A stretch of DNA of 64,000 nucleotides from Candida dubliniensis CD36 (Eukaryota; Ascomycota; Pichiomycetes; Serinales; Debaryomycetaceae). The stretch lies in contig NC_012865.1 of the NCBI RefSeq assembly GCF_000026945.1, positions 186,001 to 250,000 of the forward strand. Reading direction: 5' to 3'. Under the pieces are notes generated by a model that worked only from the letters and a program-made list of their open reading frames with translations, ran no database searches and was not told where the DNA came from. The position numbers were made by a program, and so were the translations under genes. Below, in pieces: positions 10,909 through 22,334 of this stretch (positions within the stretch are counted from its first letter, which is position 1; each line of letters begins with the position of its first letter).

Positions 10909-11133
10909 TTATACTCCTTCCTCTTTATCCTCTTTTGATTTATCATTTAACAAATCTTCAAGATATAAACTAGGTGCCCGTACAACTCTTTTAGGTGGAG
11001 CCAATTTCCCACCATCTAAAAATGATCCATTTATAGTAGACCCATTGATCGATGACTCATTACCATCAGCTACAGTAGTGGTGGTAATTCTACTTTTCTC
11101 ATCAAATGCAGTGGAAACAATAGTACTACTATC

Positions 11134-11166
<33 letters not shown>

Positions 11167-11820
11167 GTATCGTAATATCAATGATGCCAGGGAAGCATTA
11201 TGTTGTTTTTGATATAATGGCAATTCAAATGTTTTAAAATCCATTGTTGGACTAATAAACATGGAATTTCTTGAAGTTGAAGGGGTTTTTTTCATTATTG
11301 GTTTATTATTTCCTAAAATACTATCACGATAAGAACGACCTTGATTTGATGATGTTGACGATGTTGATAAATCTGTATTATTGTTGAGGTCCAAAATTGA
11401 AGAATTTCTTGAATAAGGACTTTTGTAATTCAATATTTCATTTAAATTGGTGTAATAAGTTTCTTTTTCATTCATAGCTTGCCGATTATATTTAAAATGA
11501 GTGGTTATTCGATATAATATAATCAGTAACAAAATGGCTCCGAAAATGGCTCCAATAACAATGAACACCAAATTGGAAGGTAAATTTGAAACATATACGT
11601 ATGGATTATTCAGGACTGGTATATGAGTTATAGAAAGTGTTGGTTCACCAGTTGATAAAGTTGGCATCGAATCTTCAGTGGCATCTCGAGCCACTAAAGT
11701 TGGTGTTATTGATAGTGAAGTTATACTATTGGAATGCATATGATGATGGTGGTGGTGGTGAGGATCAAAAGTGACTCCTGCAACGTGTTTCGCTATAAGT
11801 GTAAGAATTACAGTGATCAT
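10909..11820 (-). CDS. PRM5/CSI2-like single-pass membrane protein
   Basis: 303 residues from the ATG at 11818-11820. A longer frame begins with GTG at 11844 and is rejected because residue 1 of the ATG form starts a clean signal peptide (MITVILTLIAKHVAGV). Next come a His run (residues 21-27) and a Ser/Thr-rich external segment. A membrane helix covers about 80-103 (LVFIVIGAIFGAILLLIILY), then a Ser/Asn-rich cytoplasmic tail with a 10-Asn run (ATT/AAT repeat, 11,136-11,165). The tail ends with RAPSLYLEDLL, the signature shared by fungal Prm5, YNL058C and Csi2. Yeast Prm5 is induced by pheromone and cell-wall stress. Function here is inferred only from the family. Confidence 0.7.
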
Positions 11821-12685
11821 TTTGAAACGTAGTGAGTTAATCACAGTATCTAGTAAAAGGGTAAAGAAATTCAGGAAGGAGAAAAGGAGTGTAATCTGAA
11901 TCTAGCCTCTTCAAAAAAAAAAAGGAAAGACCAAGAAAGAGGAAGTTTGAAGATTCAATGCATTATATATATATATACATATATATCTAGTCACATCATT
12001 TGACGGTGTTATTTCATAACCATGTGTTCAATCTCAAATGAAATTTAATTCAGCAATGCATGTTAAATTATTATTTTTGTCAAATGGTTTGGTTTGGTTT
12101 GGTATTATGCGTCAAATCTATATAGATTTAAATAAATCAGACGTGTTTATTATAGGGGGGGGGGGGGGGGGGATAGGGCTAAAGTTTCCAAATAAATGTT
12201 TCTCTACACAGACCCTTCTAAAACGTACAATATAGCAACTCAGTTATATTGTGTTTGTTATGATATTACTATCGAACGCATTCTTTGTTTATTTTCTTCT
12301 GAAAGGGAGTATATATATTGTTATCAGATTGTTCTACAATTATCTATCGAGATTGTGATACCTTTACCAGAAGTAAGAACATTTCAACTCTTCTCTTCTT
12401 CGTCTGCAGAAGCTGCAAAAAAAAAATAATTCTTTTTACGCGCGCCTCAAATATTTAACGGGATTTGGAAAAAAAAATTCATATTTTTTTATGTTCGTGT
12501 CTGTGTAGCATCTCCTGCCATTTACTTTTTTACCTTTCAAATATCAAAACAATTCATCCCTAGATCTAAAATACTAGCTCCTGCAATTTACATATACGAA
12601 TGTGTGTGTGTGTGTATGTGTGTATATATATTACAAGGTACAAACTTTTTCTATAGTATAACAAACTGAAATCAACAACACCATT
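11821..12685. other. Intergenic region with an 18-G homopolymer
   Basis: Promoter of the PRM5-like gene and 3' flank of TOP1. It contains a (TA)n patch near 11,964-11,986, a run of 18 consecutive G at 12,155-12,172, and a (TG)n run near 12,600-12,616. No coding frame is supported. Confidence 0.5.
12155..12172 (+). repeat. G18 homopolymer
   Basis: Eighteen consecutive G in an otherwise AT-rich intergenic stretch, about 330 bp upstream of the PRM5-like gene. Such tracts are length-unstable and can form quadruplexes. No function is claimed. Confidence 0.9.
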
Positions 12686-15019
12686 CTAAAATCTCCAATT
12701 TTCATCGGTTGATTCAATAGCCCAATTGAACTTTTCTCTTAGAGTCTTAGTAAACAATTTTTCAATTGGCACATCAAATTTTTTGGAAAACATAACTGTT
12801 AATCTTGGATCAATATAATTCATTTTCGAAGTACCTAAAGAAACTTCTGAATTATCTTCTTTATCTTTTAATTGGAATGAAACATTAAGAATTCTATTTT
12901 CAAGAGTTTCAATTTGTTGTTTTAATTTCTCCACCGTAGCATTTTTAGTAATTATTGGTTTACCTGTTTTCAATTCTTTTTTATATTCTTTTTCTAATTC
13001 ATCTATTTTATCCAATTTATCTTTGATATCTGATTCTGTCAATAATGGTTTACCTTCAAGTTTCAATTTCTCATTATCACGTTCTAATTTTTTTTTAACT
13101 TGTTCACGTTGTCTTTTAATAATAGTATGATGAATATGTTCAATATCTTCTTTGATTAAATCTTCAATTTCTTCAAAATATTTAGGATCTTTCTTTTTCA
13201 ATTTAGGTTCTAATTGTAATATCATTTTCTTTAATCTTATTTTTTGCCACATAAATTCTTTTAATTTATCATTGATTCTTTGAATACTGTCACCATGAGT
13301 TTTACTGACCGTACGCTGGTGATTACATAAAATGGCCACAGTTCTATTAGCAGCATTGAATTTAACTACTTTTTCTGCCACAGTACCTTCATTTTCAATC
13401 AAATCAATTTGATCTTGCATGGTTTTCGACGCATTATATGTACGGAACACTTTTGCTGTCAAACCTTTCATATAATATTGCAATTGTCGGTTAACTAATG
13501 AAGGGTTTATACGATCAAATAAATCATCACCAGGTTGTTTGGGAGATTTTTTGAAAATTCGTAGATTTTTGAAAACTTGTTTATCAACTTCAACTTCTTG
13601 ATAAAATCTAATTGAATCTTTACCCAAGAAATCAAATATAACTTTATTTGGTGGTTTTAAAGTTACATGTTCATATCTTAATGAACAACAACCAACAGTA
13701 TCAGCTTCATCTTCACCTTTTTCACCACCAGCTCTCAATGCGAAAACATCAATAAGGTACATAGCAGTGGCCATTTGTCTATCTTGCATTTTTTCCGATT
13801 TCAACATTTTGGTATAATCTTTTCTAATATCATCAACGTAATTTCTTAATTTTCTAGCAGTTTCGAATTTCTTGAAATCAGATTGACCTTTAACTGATGA
13901 ATTGTTAGCAAATCTAACATATTTGAGTGAATCAGATATATTTTCTTTCCACATAGCCAACCAAGTGACTTCATTATCATGTCTAATTTCCCCCCATTGA
14001 TGACCCGCTGGTGGTTCAGGTATTTTGGCATCTTTACTCAAATTCAAAGTCACTTGTTCTGGTGCTACTCGACGTTTCAATTTACCAGTTTTAGGATGAG
14101 CACCACGACCACGAAATAAACCTGGAGGTTCAATACGGAAATTCCCAACTAATTCTTTTCTACCATTAAGATAACAAGTCTTAAAAGGTTCTTCTTCTTT
14201 TTCCTTTTCTTCTTTGATTCTTTTCTTTTCTTCTTTACTCATAGCTTTTTTCTCTTCCCGTAATTTTTCAAAATGAGCATACATTTTACTAAAATCTAAT
14301 TTTTCAAAGTCTTTAATTTCAACACCACATCCACCACATTCTTTTAAAACTTCCAAAAAATCATTAAAGAAATTCTTTTGGAATACTGGATTCTTGGCAT
14401 GATCAGTTTCCAACATTGCTCCATAGAAACCTGCAACTTCTTCTGCTTCTGGAGGTAAATTGACTGGTTTGTTATTATAATACAATTTGACATGTGATGG
14501 TAATGGTTCATATGGTGGTGGGAATATAACACCATTATGTTCTAGTGTTTGCCATTTGATGATATCATCAGTTTCTTCATTGGCTTCCCACCATTTATAC
14601 CCTTGATCTTCTTCTGGTGTTTCCGATTTAACGGATGCTTGTGAATCTGATTGAGATTTTGGTTCTTCTTTCACTTTGGTGCTACTGGCAGTTTTAGACT
14701 CCTTTTTAGATTTTGTTTCCTTTTTGACTGTTGTTTTCTCTTTCTTAACTTTGGTGTCCTTTGTGGATGTAGATTTAGATTTAGTTTTTGGTTCTTTTTT
14801 AACTTGTTTTGCTCTACCATTAGACAACTTTCTTTTTTTCAATGGGATATCATCTTCATAGTCTTCTTCATAATCAGACTCAACCCGCTTCTTCCTAGAT
14901 TTTTTAGCCAAAGGGATATCATCTTCATCGTCATCTTCATAAGTGGAAGCTGAAGTGATAGAAGATGATTTTTTGGCAAGTCTGGTCAAGGCAATATCTT
15001 CTTCGTCAGATGAACTCAT
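12686..15019 (-). CDS. TOP1: DNA topoisomerase I (type IB)
   Basis: 777 residues from the ATG at 15,017-15,019. It relaxes supercoils ahead of polymerases through a 3'-phosphotyrosyl intermediate. The N-terminus is a charged Lys/Glu/Ser-rich nuclear region. The core begins at [15 protein letters not shown] and contains [37 protein letters not shown] and [10 protein letters not shown] Lys/Glu-rich linker follows. The catalytic Tyr is in [10 protein letters not shown] (residue 735). Length and sequence match C. albicans Top1 closely. The frame stays open 75 codons upstream of this ATG without another ATG, and that extension looks like a mitochondrial presequence (separate feature and finding). 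Confidence 0.97.
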   Translation of the reverse strand: MSSSDEEDIALTRLAKKSSSITSASTYEDDDEDDIPLAKKSRKKRVESDYEEDYEDDIPLKKRKLSNGRAKQVKKEPKTKSKSTSTKDTKVKKEKTTVKKETKSKKESKTASSTKVKEEPKSQSDSQASVKSETPEEDQGYKWWEANEETDDIIKWQTLEHNGVIFPPPYEPLPSHVKLYYNNKPVNLPPEAEEVAGFYGAMLETDHAKNPVFQKNFFNDFLEVLKECGGCGVEIKDFEKLDFSKMYAHFEKLREEKKAMSKEEKKRIKEEKEKEEEPFKTCYLNGRKELVGNFRIEPPGLFRGRGAHPKTGKLKRRVAPEQVTLNLSKDAKIPEPPAGHQWGEIRHDNEVTWLAMWKENISDSLKYVRFANNSSVKGQSDFKKFETARKLRNYVDDIRKDYTKMLKSEKMQDRQMATAMYLIDVFALRAGGEKGEDEADTVGCCSLRYEHVTLKPPNKVIFDFLGKDSIRFYQEVEVDKQVFKNLRIFKKSPKQPGDDLFDRINPSLVNRQLQYYMKGLTAKVFRTYNASKTMQDQIDLIENEGTVAEKVVKFNAANRTVAILCNHQRTVSKTHGDSIQRINDKLKEFMWQKIRLKKMILQLEPKLKKKDPKYFEEIEDLIKEDIEHIHHTIIKRQREQVKKKLERDNEKLKLEGKPLLTESDIKDKLDKIDELEKEYKKELKTGKPIITKNATVEKLKQQIETLENRILNVSFQLKDKEDNSEVSLGTSKMNYIDPRLTVMFSKKFDVPIEKLFTKTLREKFNWAIESTDENWRF

Positions 15020-15244
15020 AGGAATTATGCTATATGAACGAACAAATAATGGACTTGAATGATAAAATACTTTTAGATTTCTAACTTCTGGTGGTAAGAA
15101 AAATAGTTTGTTTTTGTTATTACAACCAAATTGAGCAAATCGATGGAAATTGTTCTTTATTGATTTGGAAAACAAATTCCTTGATAAATTTAATCGTATT
15201 GGTAATATTCTTGAACTTTTTGGTAATGAATTAATAAATACTTT
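15020..15244 (-). other. ATG-less in-frame 5' extension of TOP1 with mitochondrial-presequence character
   Basis: From the in-frame TAG at 15,245-15,247 to the TOP1 ATG there are 75 open codons. They are rich in Arg, Lys, Ser, Leu and Phe, with a single acidic residue (in PPEVRN), and end in [11 protein letters not shown] just before MSSSDEED. There is no ATG. A TTG at 15,173-15,175 has A at -3. The composition is that of a matrix-targeting signal with an Arg-containing cleavage region. Translation could start at a non-AUG codon or through an unseen upstream exon. I found no clear 5' splice site. Confidence 0.45.
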
Positions 15245-15247
15245 CTA

Positions 15248-17180
15248 TTCTTTTTTTTTGCCCAATTGCTAAGGATTGTGTTGTGAAATAGGTTGTGGAT
15301 GGGTGGGTTGGAATATAAATGTGAAAATCTTTTTATGTATATAGAAAAAAAAAAAAAAAGATTGGAAAAAAAAAGTGATGGTCGCAAGTTATAAACTTTA
15401 GTTGAATGAAAGATGGATTGGATAGAGATGATGGTGGAAGATGATGAGGTGTAAAAGAATGTATGAAAATAGTAATAATGATTAAGCCTAAAAACCATCT
15501 TAAAAATCAAGTCGTGTGAGAGTGGAGAAAAAAGAAATGTCTCATTCTCTCTGACCGTGTCTTGCAAAGGAGATTTTTAAAAAAGACGTGTCTTTGTAGG
15601 GATTAGCCAGCCAAATGGTGAACAACTAATATTTTAGTTCCAACAATATGAAAGGAGTTTGCTTTCAATAAATAGTAAAACTAATAAACCATGGTAAGAA
15701 TGTTTCCTGAGGTTGAATAAGTAAATGCTAGTGCATATTGAAATATATGTCATTTCATCTACTGTATCTCTTTCCCGTTTCTAATAGTTTTATGAATTTG
15801 TATCTCGTAAATACATATAATTATTTTTGCAATAATTTTGGCACCAAATTTTACCCAAAAAAAAAACTATAGTTTTAAAGTTTAAATGAATTAGATCGAA
15901 GAAGAATAATTAACTCTAACAACAACTCATTCTTAAATAGAAGAATTTGAAAAGTGGCTCTATAATTTAATCACAGCCAAAACATGAACCCCTCCCAGTA
16001 CGCTTGTATACTAATACTTCACTGAATGACGTAAATGAACAAAGAGGATGATGAACTGTGGCTACAACAAACTCATTTATTACAATTGTTGAAATAAATT
16101 AACACTTGCAGAGACCTTAATGCTGATAATACCAACTATTGTCAACGCTGAATTAACAACTGGGATAGTTGCATATGGCCAAACAATTTATTTTTGTCAT
16201 CAAGATTACTTTCAAGGCGTTTTTCACTATACAACAACTCTCAATTCTTTCATTTCACAAAATATTTCGTAATCATTATTGTCGGATTAGTTAGATAAAA
16301 GAAATTTCTTTTCTTGTTTCTTTTTTCCAATATGGCAATATGATATTAAAAAAAATTTGAGGCGAATGAAAATTTATATCGCGATGAATTGCCGTTCCAA
16401 ATAATCACATCACATCGCATCTAACCAACCAAGATGTCAAAACGCCCTAAAAATAATTTCATCTCACATAACATAATGATTTGACTCTATTGATTCATTA
16501 GTTAATTAATTCATCTTTGTTATCCCCCCTTTTTTGCCCCAAAAGAGATTAATACTGGTTTGTTCTTCTTGAACAAAAAAATCCCCCGAAACCTTATCAA
16601 TCAATATTGGATTACTTGGATGTAAGTGGATGAATTGATATCTCGTTTAAGTTTACCTCAGCACGTATAAAGGACTGATGATTGCAGCTCTTTTTCCCCC
16701 CTAAGTTACAAAGATCTCTTCAACATAAATTTGTCATTTGCTCATCTCTTCCAGCCAATCTAACTACTGCAAGAGATTAATAAGGGAATATAGTTTTAAT
16801 TAATTAATCGATCTGCATTTCTCTTATCTATTGGTAGAATAAATTATCTCAGTAACTAAACTGAAAATTTTTCTTGCTTTTTCTTGCTTTTAGTCTCCTC
16901 CACATTAATTCCTTTGTCCTATTCAGCCTTTGTTTTTTTTTTTATTTCTTTTTTTGCCATTTAGTTTAGTTTTGTTCAAAAATTGTTCTCTTAATGTTTT
17001 AGGTAAATTTGATAAAGCTGTTATTCTATTATCAACAAACATAGTCATATATAAATATATGTTTATACCCTAGCTATTGTTTCAATTAGAATTTTAGGTT
17101 TTTCTCTTTTTTTTTTTTGTCAAAACTCTCTTGTCATTTCGGATAAACTCTAAATATATTATATAATATTTTTCTTGGAC
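15248..17180. other. Intergenic region, divergent promoters of TOP1 and CAN1
   Basis: 1.9 kb with no convincing gene. Minus-strand frame 15190-15567 is low complexity. Several GATAA-type motifs (for example near 16,290, 16,820 and 17,007) could be GATA-factor sites for nitrogen control of CAN1. They are short and common, so this is weak. T-rich tracts precede the CAN1 start. Confidence 0.4.
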
Positions 17181-18896
17181 ATGTCAGAAGATTATGAGAA
17201 ATATAGAATGGGCAGTTCAAATGAGACCCATCAAAGATCCATACAACCAATAACATCATCAATTAGTAAATCAAATGAAAAAACCAAACAACAAACTGAT
17301 TTTGTTCAAGATTCAGATATAATAGAAACTTCCAGTATAAATGATGAATTTGGTGAAGTTAAAAGAGATTTGAAAGCCAGGCATGTTTCTATGATTGCCA
17401 TTGGTGGTACCATTGGTACTGGGTTATTTATATCTACTGGTTCTTTGCTTCATACTACTGGTCCAGTAATGTCATTGATTTCATTTTTATTTGTCACAAC
17501 AATTTGCTTTTCCGTGACTCAATCACTTGGTGAAATGGCCACATATATTCCAATTTCTGGGTCCTTTGCTCAATTCGTTACTAGATGGGTGTCTAAAAGT
17601 TGTGGTGCTGCTAATGGTTGGTTATATTGGTTCTCATGGGCCGTCACTTTTGGATTAGAATTATCGGTTGTCGGTCAAGTTATTCAATTCTGGACTGATG
17701 CCGTGCCATTAGCTGCTTGGATTTCCATATTTTTCGTTATTTTGACTATTTTCAATTTTTTCCCAGTGAAATTTTATGGGGAAGTTGAATTTTGGATTGC
17801 TTCGATAAAAATTATCGCCGTTTTCGGTTGGATCCTTTATGCTTTTATCATGGTATGCGGTGCTGGTAAAACTGGCCCAGTAGGATTCCGTTATTGGCGG
17901 AATGGGTATGCTTGGGGTGATGGTATTTTGGTTAACAATAATGGTAAATATGTTGCGGCTTTCGTCAGTGGTCTTATTAATTCCATTTTCACTTTCCAAG
18001 GTACTGAATTGGTTGCAGTCACTGCTGGTGAAGCATCACCAAGAGCTCTTAGAAGTGCAATCCGTAAAGTTATGTTCAGAATCTTGGTTTTCTATGTCTT
18101 GTGTATGCTTTTTATGGGTCTTTTGGTTCCTTACAATGACCCCAAACTTACTGAAGATGGTGGTTTCACAAGAAACTCTCCATTTCTTATTGCCATGGAA
18201 AATTCAGGTACCAAAGTTTTACCACACATTTTCAATGCTGTAATTGTCACAACAATTATTTCTGCCGGTAATTCCAATATTTATTCTGGATCTCGTATCC
18301 TCTACGGTTTAGCTCAAGCTGGTGTTGCTCCTAAAATTTTCCTTAAAACCAATAAAGGTGGTGTTCCATACTTTGCTGTGGCATTCACAGCAGCATTTGG
18401 TGCATTGGGCTATTTGGCATGTTCCAATCAAGGTAATAAAGCTTTCACTTGGCTTTTGAATATCACTGCTACTGCCGGGTTAATTTCATGGGGGTTCATT
18501 TCAGTAAGTCACATCAGATTCATGAAAACTCTTCAAAGAAGAGGAATTAGTAGAGATACCCTACCTTTCAAAGCTTTCTTTATGCCATTTAGTGCTTATT
18601 ATGGTATGGTTGTTTGTTTCATTGTTGTGTTGATTCAAGGATTCACGGTGTTTTGGGATTTCAATGCTAGTGATTTCTTCACAGCTTATATTTCTGTCAT
18701 ATTATTCGTTATTATGTGGATTGGATTCCACTTTTTCTTTTTTGGATTTGGTAAAGATTCTTTTAAAATGAGCAACATTTTGGTGCCTTTGGATGATTGT
18801 GACATCGATACTGGTGTAAGAGATATTAATGATGCTGAGTTTGATGTTCCACCACCAAAGAATGCTTGGGATAAGTTCTGGGCTATTGTTGCATAG
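17181..18896 (+). CDS. CAN1: Basic amino acid (arginine/lysine/histidine) permease Can1
   Basis: 571 residues from the ATG at 17,181. A TTG-initiated frame six bases upstream is rejected, and 571 matches C. albicans Can1 as I recall it. It is a plasma-membrane amino acid/proton symporter of the yeast AAT (APC) family. A cytoplasmic N-tail of about 70 residues ends in [20 protein letters not shown], the hallmark leading into TM1. About 12 membrane segments follow, with the conserved [15 protein letters not shown] segment and the family C-tail ending DKFWAIVA. Its near-identical paralogue CAN2 lies 13 kb away on the opposite strand. The C-tail retains [12 protein letters not shown], a conserved region of the Can/Lyp/Alp group. 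Confidence 0.95.
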   Translation: MSEDYEKYRMGSSNETHQRSIQPITSSISKSNEKTKQQTDFVQDSDIIETSSINDEFGEVKRDLKARHVSMIAIGGTIGTGLFISTGSLLHTTGPVMSLISFLFVTTICFSVTQSLGEMATYIPISGSFAQFVTRWVSKSCGAANGWLYWFSWAVTFGLELSVVGQVIQFWTDAVPLAAWISIFFVILTIFNFFPVKFYGEVEFWIASIKIIAVFGWILYAFIMVCGAGKTGPVGFRYWRNGYAWGDGILVNNNGKYVAAFVSGLINSIFTFQGTELVAVTAGEASPRALRSAIRKVMFRILVFYVLCMLFMGLLVPYNDPKLTEDGGFTRNSPFLIAMENSGTKVLPHIFNAVIVTTIISAGNSNIYSGSRILYGLAQAGVAPKIFLKTNKGGVPYFAVAFTAAFGALGYLACSNQGNKAFTWLLNITATAGLISWGFISVSHIRFMKTLQRRGISRDTLPFKAFFMPFSAYYGMVVCFIVVLIQGFTVFWDFNASDFFTAYISVILFVIMWIGFHFFFFGFGKDSFKMSNILVPLDDCDIDTGVRDINDAEFDVPPPKNAWDKFWAIVA

Positions 18897-19027
18897 ATGT
18901 TTATATATAAGTTTAGATTGTTTTTATAATTTAATTGCATATTTTGCATTTCAGTGAAAGTATTGTTCACTTGTAAAGATACACATCTATTTAAGAAGCA
19001 ACGATAATGTCAAACTTCTGGTGTACT

Positions 19028-20209
19028 TTACTTTCTCACTTCAGTAACAGCATCTATAACCTTTGCAAATATCTCTTTGTTAGCAGCAATCACACCTTTA
19101 GAATCCAATGTTCTTCCCTTACCAAAATTTAATGGTGCTCCAGTAACATCGCCTACTTGGCCACCACTCTCATATATTAAAATATTACCAGCTGCATGGT
19201 CCCAGATTTTCTCACGGTATGTGTCGCTCACTGGCAATCTGAGATAAATATCTGCCTGTCCACTGGCCAACACACAGTACTTGACTTGCGAGTCGAGATT
19301 GATAGTTTGATTTGCCACGGTGGTTGGATCAAATCCTAACTTGCCTTTGATTTCAGCTTGCGTTGAATGAGAAGAATGACCTTTCTCGACACCTTCAACG
19401 ACCTTCAACTGGTTAGGGTGTGTATGGTTTTGCATTTTGATGGGTCTTTGTTGTGACAATGGCTCAGCACCTTCTTTGAACAACTCACTGTAGAAAGAAC
19501 CAACTCCTTTTATGGCAGAATACAATCCACCAACAATCCCTGAGTGTTCTTCGTTCGACACAATGTGTTCCAGTAAATTTGGACACCCAATTACACCCAA
19601 CACAACTTCTCCATCTTCAATCAACGCAAGACACACAGCAAATTGATCACCTCGGAGAAACCCTTTAGTCCCGTCAATTGGGTCTAATGCCCAGAATCTT
19701 CCCTTCAGTCCTCCTTGCGAATTCCCATAATCAATGCTTTGAAATACTTTCTTCTTGTCCGTCAACGTCCCAACAATATCGTTGTATCCGCTAGTTTCTT
19801 GTTGGATCTTGGTGATTAAATTCAATACTTGGTCAGCTAAACTGCTGTTTTCCTGTAACTCCTGTGAATCTTCTTCACCAACAATTTCGTCCTCAGCGAA
19901 GTTCAATTTAATGGCATGATTGATGATCGCCTGCAGGGCAAAGTCTCCAATGGTGACAGGTGACTTGTCGTCTTTGGTGAGTGTCCCCGACTTGGCAGTC
20001 TGCACAATAGAATCACTCAATTGTTTGGTGAGCAATGATGCACGCTTGACAGCTAAAGTTGCAACTTCAAGCTCCTTCTGGTATGGGTGGGTAGAATGGG
20101 ACATCGAAATGAAACGAGTGAATAAATTTAGTTTGGTGGTGAGGGGTTTATATGTGACAAGTAGTGAGATGAGCAATATGGAGAGTGTTAAGAGGAAGAA
20201 TGATTTCAT
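19028..20209 (-). CDS. HAL21: 3'(2'),5'-bisphosphate nucleotidase (PAP phosphatase), copy 1
   Basis: 393 residues from the ATG at 20,207-20,209, or 358 from a second in-frame ATG at 20,102-20,104 (residue 36), which gives the canonical MSHSTHPYQKELEVATLAV start of the Met22/Hal2 family. The enzyme removes the 3'-phosphate of PAP/PAPS in sulfate assimilation and is lithium- and sodium-sensitive. Metal-site motifs are visible: GEED, DPIDGTKGF and WDHAAG. The upstream 35 residues (MKSFFLLTLSILLISLLVTY) are a strong membrane anchor or signal sequence. The gene lies inside a 1,272-bp inverted repeat and encodes exactly the same protein as HAL22. Confidence 0.95.
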   Translation of the reverse strand: MKSFFLLTLSILLISLLVTYKPLTTKLNLFTRFISMSHSTHPYQKELEVATLAVKRASLLTKQLSDSIVQTAKSGTLTKDDKSPVTIGDFALQAIINHAIKLNFAEDEIVGEEDSQELQENSSLADQVLNLITKIQQETSGYNDIVGTLTDKKKVFQSIDYGNSQGGLKGRFWALDPIDGTKGFLRGDQFAVCLALIEDGEVVLGVIGCPNLLEHIVSNEEHSGIVGGLYSAIKGVGSFYSELFKEGAEPLSQQRPIKMQNHTHPNQLKVVEGVEKGHSSHSTQAEIKGKLGFDPTTVANQTINLDSQVKYCVLASGQADIYLRLPVSDTYREKIWDHAAGNILIYESGGQVGDVTGAPLNFGKGRTLDSKGVIAANKEIFAKVIDAVTEVRK

Positions 20210-20303
20210 TCAATGGAGAGAGTTGGTTGATTAAAGCAATTGAAAAAGAATGAAATTTGTTGATTGAGATTCAGAAGAAAACGTGAGATTAGGTAAGCAA
20301 ATG
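19032..20303 (-). repeat. Long inverted repeat, left arm (HAL21)
   Basis: This segment is the reverse complement of 26,397-27,668, equal in length (1,272 bp) and nearly identical. Only two differences were seen by eye, both synonymous and near the 3' end of the gene. It spans 94 bp of 5' flank and the reading frame up to the last sense codon. Outside these limits the sequences are unrelated. Confidence 0.95.
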
Positions 20304-20508
20304 GTTTTTGTGTTTGATAGCTTAATGCCATCATTGAAAACCCTTCTGGTAACACTGTTTTGCTTCCAACCCATACTTTTTCTATATGGTAACCAATGAT
20401 ATTAGATTATACATGGTTTGAGGAAGAGAATAGCAAATAGAGTGGAAAATAATTTATAAAGTTATATTTAAAAAATCTATTTATGATACTTGCAAAGTAT
20501 ATAGCTAT

Positions 20509-21966
20509 TCAATCTATATCCACCACTTCCATAGGTATAGTCAAGAACTTTAAGATGAATAAAGCCAATGCAATTCCCGTTATCATAGGAAAACAAATAA
20601 AGGCAAAACGAAGCATTTTCGTGAACTGTGTTTTTAATAATGATAAAACAAATAGAATTGCTACTACAGAAATGAAAACACCACCCATTACAATAGCATT
20701 CCCAAAATCCTTTACTTGCTTTATCCTATGATTCACTGAAGTTCTCACATAATTTGGTACATTAAGAATACTTGAAGCAATTTCTTTCGTTGATTCAGCA
20801 AAATGAAAAAGTGTTGACACCTTGGAATGGAGTTTTTCAATAGAATCTTCAGTTTGGTTCATTTTCTGTTGGAGTCTATTCAAAGATGAACTCAAAGCCG
20901 ATTCAACGTGATTCATGGCCATTTGACCCGATTCATTCAAATGACTTCTAAATAGTCCAAATACTTCCTCAAATATAACACGAGCCTGGTTACGAATATC
21001 CTCATTTTGCTCTATGAAATCATTGATACTAAGTTGAAGATATGAATTTAATTTAGACACAGTGAAAAGACTGTATTCAAAATTGTTTTGCACATCATTA
21101 ACCAATCGATTATTAGTGATTTGTACTTCCAGTGTTCCTTCATGCATCTCAACAATTTTCTTTCTGATATTCTCCATTTGTTCTAGAATTCCGTCATAGT
21201 TTCCTCTAATCTCATCTTGTTGTGACAATACTTCCAAAGTCTTCTCGTTAATAAGAACATAAACCTGCAGCATATCATTGAGGAAATAATTCAAATGGCG
21301 TTCCAACTCTTCAATATTTGAATTTGTATCTTCGTAAGAATGTTTCATCACCACCAATGCATTATTTAATGATTTTTCAAAATTATTCTTGAACATGTTG
21401 AATGAACTTTTAAGATCTTCTCTATTCTTCTCCCTATCTGCTAGTATAAGATCAATAACACTTATCAACTTATCAAATTTAGTTTTGAGTTCATTTTGCA
21501 TTTTCTCTGTGTATTTGTTAGAATTAGTAATCTCTTCCATTAGTGTTCTGTAAAACTCAGTAACATTCTCATAAACTTGTAGAATCTGATCTTTTGCAAA
21601 TGGCAAACTAATCTGATGACATATGTTTCTTATTTCCCTGTAGTAACCGCTAAACGTTGTCCAGTATTGAGGCGATTTTTCCAACAACAAGATACAAGTG
21701 TCAAAATTATGAGATTTACATTCACTGGGATAGGAGATTTCAGCATTCTCAAATTCACAAATCGACAATTGTATCGCAATCAGTTTTTGTTGAATAGGTG
21801 AAATCGTCTCAATTCCTTCGGCACACTGATTGATTATTGGTTCCAATGCCATTTTAGCACAATCATTTCTCCAATTTTCAGATAATTCAAATTTGAAATC
21901 GCCCAAAAGCTGTAAATCTTGTGCATTAATAAAGGCTAAACAATATATAAACAAGGATATAATCAT
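20509..21966 (-). CDS. KAR5: Kar5, nuclear-membrane fusion protein (Tht1/Kar5 family)
   Basis: 485 residues from the ATG at 21,964-21,966 (a TTG one codon earlier is rejected). A signal peptide [15 protein letters not shown] is followed by a Cys-containing luminal domain (Cys in NDCAK, NQCAEG, SICEF, SECKS, DTCILL, NICHQ). Long coiled-coil regions cover about 150-400. Two hydrophobic segments lie near the C-terminus ([17 protein letters not shown] and [19 protein letters not shown]). This is the layout of S. cerevisiae Kar5 (about 500 residues), an ER/nuclear-envelope protein needed for nuclear fusion after mating. It sits inside the HAL inverted-repeat core. Confidence 0.85.
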   Translation of the reverse strand: MIISLFIYCLAFINAQDLQLLGDFKFELSENWRNDCAKMALEPIINQCAEGIETISPIQQKLIAIQLSICEFENAEISYPSECKSHNFDTCILLLEKSPQYWTTFSGYYREIRNICHQISLPFAKDQILQVYENVTEFYRTLMEEITNSNKYTEKMQNELKTKFDKLISVIDLILADREKNREDLKSSFNMFKNNFEKSLNNALVVMKHSYEDTNSNIEELERHLNYFLNDMLQVYVLINEKTLEVLSQQDEIRGNYDGILEQMENIRKKIVEMHEGTLEVQITNNRLVNDVQNNFEYSLFTVSKLNSYLQLSINDFIEQNEDIRNQARVIFEEVFGLFRSHLNESGQMAMNHVESALSSSLNRLQQKMNQTEDSIEKLHSKVSTLFHFAESTKEIASSILNVPNYVRTSVNHRIKQVKDFGNAIVMGGVFISVVAILFVLSLLKTQFTKMLRFAFICFPMITGIALALFILKFLTIPMEVVDID

Positions 21967-22334
21967 CAACTTTGGTGGATTGTTTAATTAATCACCAGAT
22001 CATACTGGGTTTATTGGTCGTATTATATGGATGGTATTATTTTTATTGAAACCAATGTAAAACAACTCTGAAACACATTTGATTTAAGGTTTCTTCTTTT
22101 ATCACACCGGTTTTCCTTTCTCTTCAATTGATCAGACCAACATAACACTTCTTTTGAGAGTCATTATTAAAATATTTGTTGACTATTGACGTGAACGAGG
22201 AAAATGTGTTTGTTGAAAACTTTCTAATTTACAATTCCAATCGTTGTTTTGGTGGAGAGAAAAAAAAGTGCAGAATTATTGTGAAAATTTTCAAAAGATC
22301 AAACTTCAGTTTCTCTATCCAAACAGCAGACTCA
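21967..22334. other. Intergenic region between KAR5 and the 22335 gene
   Basis: Short divergent promoter. The plus-strand frame is open back to 22,176 but starts there only with TTG, so I treat 22,176-22,334 as leader. Confidence 0.5.

Noticed and set aside
12038..12429. Two short plus-strand frames around the G18 tract
   Set aside because: One is built on the homopolymer (Gly run) and neither has any recognisable content.
15190..15567. 125-codon minus-strand frame upstream of TOP1
   Set aside because: Phe/Tyr/Ser low complexity from poly-A and poly-T sequence. It is in a different frame from the TOP1 extension and has no family resemblance.
22176..22334. Upstream extension of the 22,335 gene
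   Set aside because: It begins with TTG. The internal ATG gives a better presequence-like start.
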